This document shows positions 62,574-64,000 of a DNA stretch of 64,000 nucleotides, piece after piece; the first letter of the stretch is position 1; the number at the start of each line of letters is the position of its first letter. Origin of the DNA: Thalassotalea profundi. Lineage in GTDB: Bacteria > Pseudomonadota > Gammaproteobacteria > Enterobacterales > Alteromonadaceae. The stretch lies in the NCBI RefSeq assembly GCF_014653195.1, contig NZ_BNAH01000013.1, forward strand, positions 1 to 64,000, read 5' to 3'. The translations under genes were made by a program, and so were the position numbers. A model generated the notes under the pieces. The model made no database searches and was not told the origin of the DNA. It worked only from the letters and a program-made list of their open reading frames with translations.

Positions 62574-62714
62574 CAACGTTTCCTATTTTAAATATTATTA
62601 TTTAAGGGATAACTTTATACTAGAAGTTAAAGGTAATAGAGTCTAATATATAATAACTATTTCAATTATAGATAAAAGTCTATATAAAGTGTTTTGACAG
62701 TAAAATTGTATTTA

Positions 62715-63641
62715 ATGAATATTAAACAACCGACTATTAGACAGCTTCAATTAGTTCAAGCGCTTGCTCGTTATCAGAGTTTGTCGGTGGTTGCTGAAAA
62801 ACTCTTTATTTCTCAACCTTCTGTGTCTATACAATTGAAAAACCTAAGTGAGTTAATTGGCTTGCCTGTTTATCAAGCACATGGACGAAAACTCGAGTTA
62901 ACTGATGCTGGTAAAGCAGTTTTACGTAGTGCCAATCAAATATTTCAAACTTTAGATAATTTAAAAACTGATATTGGTAATCTTCAAGGGGTGGTTACAG
63001 GTACATTGTCTATTTCTGTTGTAACCACAGCACAATACTTTTTACCGTTATTATTAGCCGCGTTTAATAAAAACCACCCGAATGTCGATGTGAAATTAGA
63101 GATTGGAAATCGAGAAATGGTGTATTCAAGATTGCGTGATAACAGTGATGACTTTTATTTATTTAGTCAAATTCCCGAGGGAATAGAAGTCATAGAAACG
63201 CCTTTTTTAACGAATGAGGTTGTTGTTGTTGCGCCTGAGAGGCATGAATTAGCTTTACAGTCAAAAATTAGTTTAGCTCGATTGAGTCATTATCCTTTTA
63301 TTCTTCGGGAACAAGGATCTGGTACGAGAGAAACGGTTATTAGTTTATTCAACAAATATGGTTATGAATTGCGTGAAAAAATGACTATTGCTAGCAGTGA
63401 AGCTATTAAACAGGCCGTTTCCGCTGGACTTGGTTTGGCTATTTTAAGTCGACATAGTTTAGATTTTGGGCTTACTCCAGGGCTTAAAATATTAGAGGTA
63501 GAACACTTCCCAATCAAAAATAAATGGCGTTTAGTACAAAGAGCTTCTCAAAACCAAAGTTTACTGGCGAAGGCATTTCAACAATTTATGACAGAAAATG
63601 GGGGAGATATTTTAGCTAATGCAGTTAAAAATAAAACTTAA
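62715..63641 (+). CDS. LysR-family transcriptional regulator (CbbR-like)
   Basis: A 308-residue regulator. The winged helix is VVAEKLFISQPSVSIQLKNL, and the effector domain includes GTLSISVVTTAQYFLPLLLA, like CbbR/CysB-type proteins. It is divergent from ppc with 141 bases between them, so it may control ppc. ATG 62715 is preferred over a TTG at 62694 that may instead be part of a promoter -35 element (TTGACA). The 3' end overlaps the next convergent gene by four bases. Confidence 0.88.
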   Translation: MNIKQPTIRQLQLVQALARYQSLSVVAEKLFISQPSVSIQLKNLSELIGLPVYQAHGRKLELTDAGKAVLRSANQIFQTLDNLKTDIGNLQGVVTGTLSISVVTTAQYFLPLLLAAFNKNHPNVDVKLEIGNREMVYSRLRDNSDDFYLFSQIPEGIEVIETPFLTNEVVVVAPERHELALQSKISLARLSHYPFILREQGSGTRETVISLFNKYGYELREKMTIASSEAIKQAVSAGLGLAILSRHSLDFGLTPGLKILEVEHFPIKNKWRLVQRASQNQSLLAKAFQQFMTENGGDILANAVKNKT

Positions 63642-64000
63642 GCGCTAGCTTCAGCTTCTACTGTATCTAATTTCTTTCCGATTAAACTTATTAATGTGCC
63701 TTGTAAATTCATTAATTGGGCAGTTAATGCATCACGCTCTTTAGCTGCATCTTCAGTTTTATCATTATTAAGTTTGTTTAACTTTTCATTAATTTCAGTA
63801 ATTTGTTCTTCAATTTGTTCTATCATGGCATCAAGTGACTCTGTTGAACTTTCTTCAACCTTTTGTGTGTCTACTTGTTTTTTTGCCGTAAAATTTTCTA
63901 CTATTTTCTGACCAATCGAAACTTTTTCTTCTGCGAGTTTATCTCTTGCTGATGATGAAATAGTGACAGTAACAGCCGAGTCGTTACTTATATTTGTCTC
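63638..64000 (-). CDS. Coiled-coil hypothetical protein, C-terminal part (cut by window end)
   Basis: The minus-strand frame stays open to the end of the window, giving 120 residues. It begins ETNISNDSAVTVTISSSARD and has a charged coiled-coil (EQIEEQITEINEKLNKLNND) before a Thr/Leu-rich end. An internal ATG at 63826 is not the true start, since the frame continues upstream. The protein is not recognised. The stop overlaps the LysR gene stop. Confidence 0.7.
   Translation of the reverse strand, partial: ETNISNDSAVTVTISSSARDKLAEEKVSIGQKIVENFTAKKQVDTQKVEESSTESLDAMIEQIEEQITEINEKLNKLNNDKTEDAAKERDALTAQLMNLQGTLISLIGKKLDTVEAEASA

Noticed and set aside
1..64000. CRISPR arrays, rRNA genes, prophage
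   Set aside because: No regular repeat/spacer pattern, no rRNA sequence and no phage structural genes were seen.

Overview
The window is chromosomal DNA from a marine gammaproteobacterium of the order Alteromonadales. It is most likely a member of the Colwelliaceae (Colwellia, Thalassotalea or a relative). The evidence is the strongly AT-rich composition, proteins of typical alteromonad type (FadE of about 812 residues, DUF3718, BamC, a 7TMR-DISM diguanylate cyclase, a DUF3369/HD-GYP regulator), and gene order that partly matches Escherichia coli (purN-purM, hda, yfgD-bepA-perM, bcp-gcvR, bamC, alaA-yfbR, ilvI-ilvH). The assignment to family is inference; no search was run.

Layout. 1-19: 3' end of a tRNA gene, best fit tRNA-Asp. 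0.1-11 kb: a LuxR-type regulator, an FAD dehydrogenase/ThDP enzyme pair, and a fatty-acid module (DmdC-like acyl-CoA dehydrogenase, TetR regulator, lysophospholipid acyltransferase, FadE). The two acyl-CoA dehydrogenases carry matching FadR-like operators. 11-25 kb: housekeeping genes (YafJ-type amidotransferase, DUF3108, purN, purM, DUF2066, hda, DUF2069, yfgD, bepA, TusA-like, PerM-like, bcp, gcvR, bamC), plus a lipoprotein with an HExxH zincin motif. 25-32 kb: aldo-keto reductase, YdeP-type molybdo-enzyme, and ilvIH preceded by a complete transcription attenuator with a Val/Leu-rich leader peptide. 32-42 kb: HD-GYP phosphodiesterase, VOC protein, MliC-like inhibitor, yfbR, alaA, an LRAT-like protein, proS and an S4 protein.

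41.8-49.3 kb is the most unusual part. A GEMM-I cyclic-di-GMP riboswitch with a near-consensus promoter leads a DUF3718 secreted protein. Immediately downstream lies a 3.1-kb element bounded by inverted repeats of about 45 bp and an imperfect 10-bp direct repeat. It carries a large zinc-ribbon, transposase-like protein and two unknown passenger genes. Next comes a three-gene redox operon: a diheme cytochrome, a diheme peroxidase, and a beta-helix protein fused to a cytochrome domain. 49.4-52.7 kb: a chromosomal subclass B1 metallo-beta-lactamase resembling IMP enzymes, a lone pseudopilin, DUF1801, and a divergent LysR/VOC pair. 52.8-58 kb: a peroxide-defence island (ahpF, ahpC, katA, oxyR). 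58-64 kb: diguanylate cyclase, ppc, a LysR regulator and the C-terminal part of a coiled-coil protein cut by the window end.

Themes. C-di-GMP is made (58.1 kb), degraded (32.8 kb) and sensed by RNA (41.9 kb) within the window. Peroxide handling is spread over ahpCF/katA/oxyR, Bcp and the diheme peroxidase. Fatty-acid degradation genes share operators. Start codons were adjusted where Shine-Dalgarno spacing or overlap with a neighbour favoured an internal start; several genes probably start at TTG or GTG.
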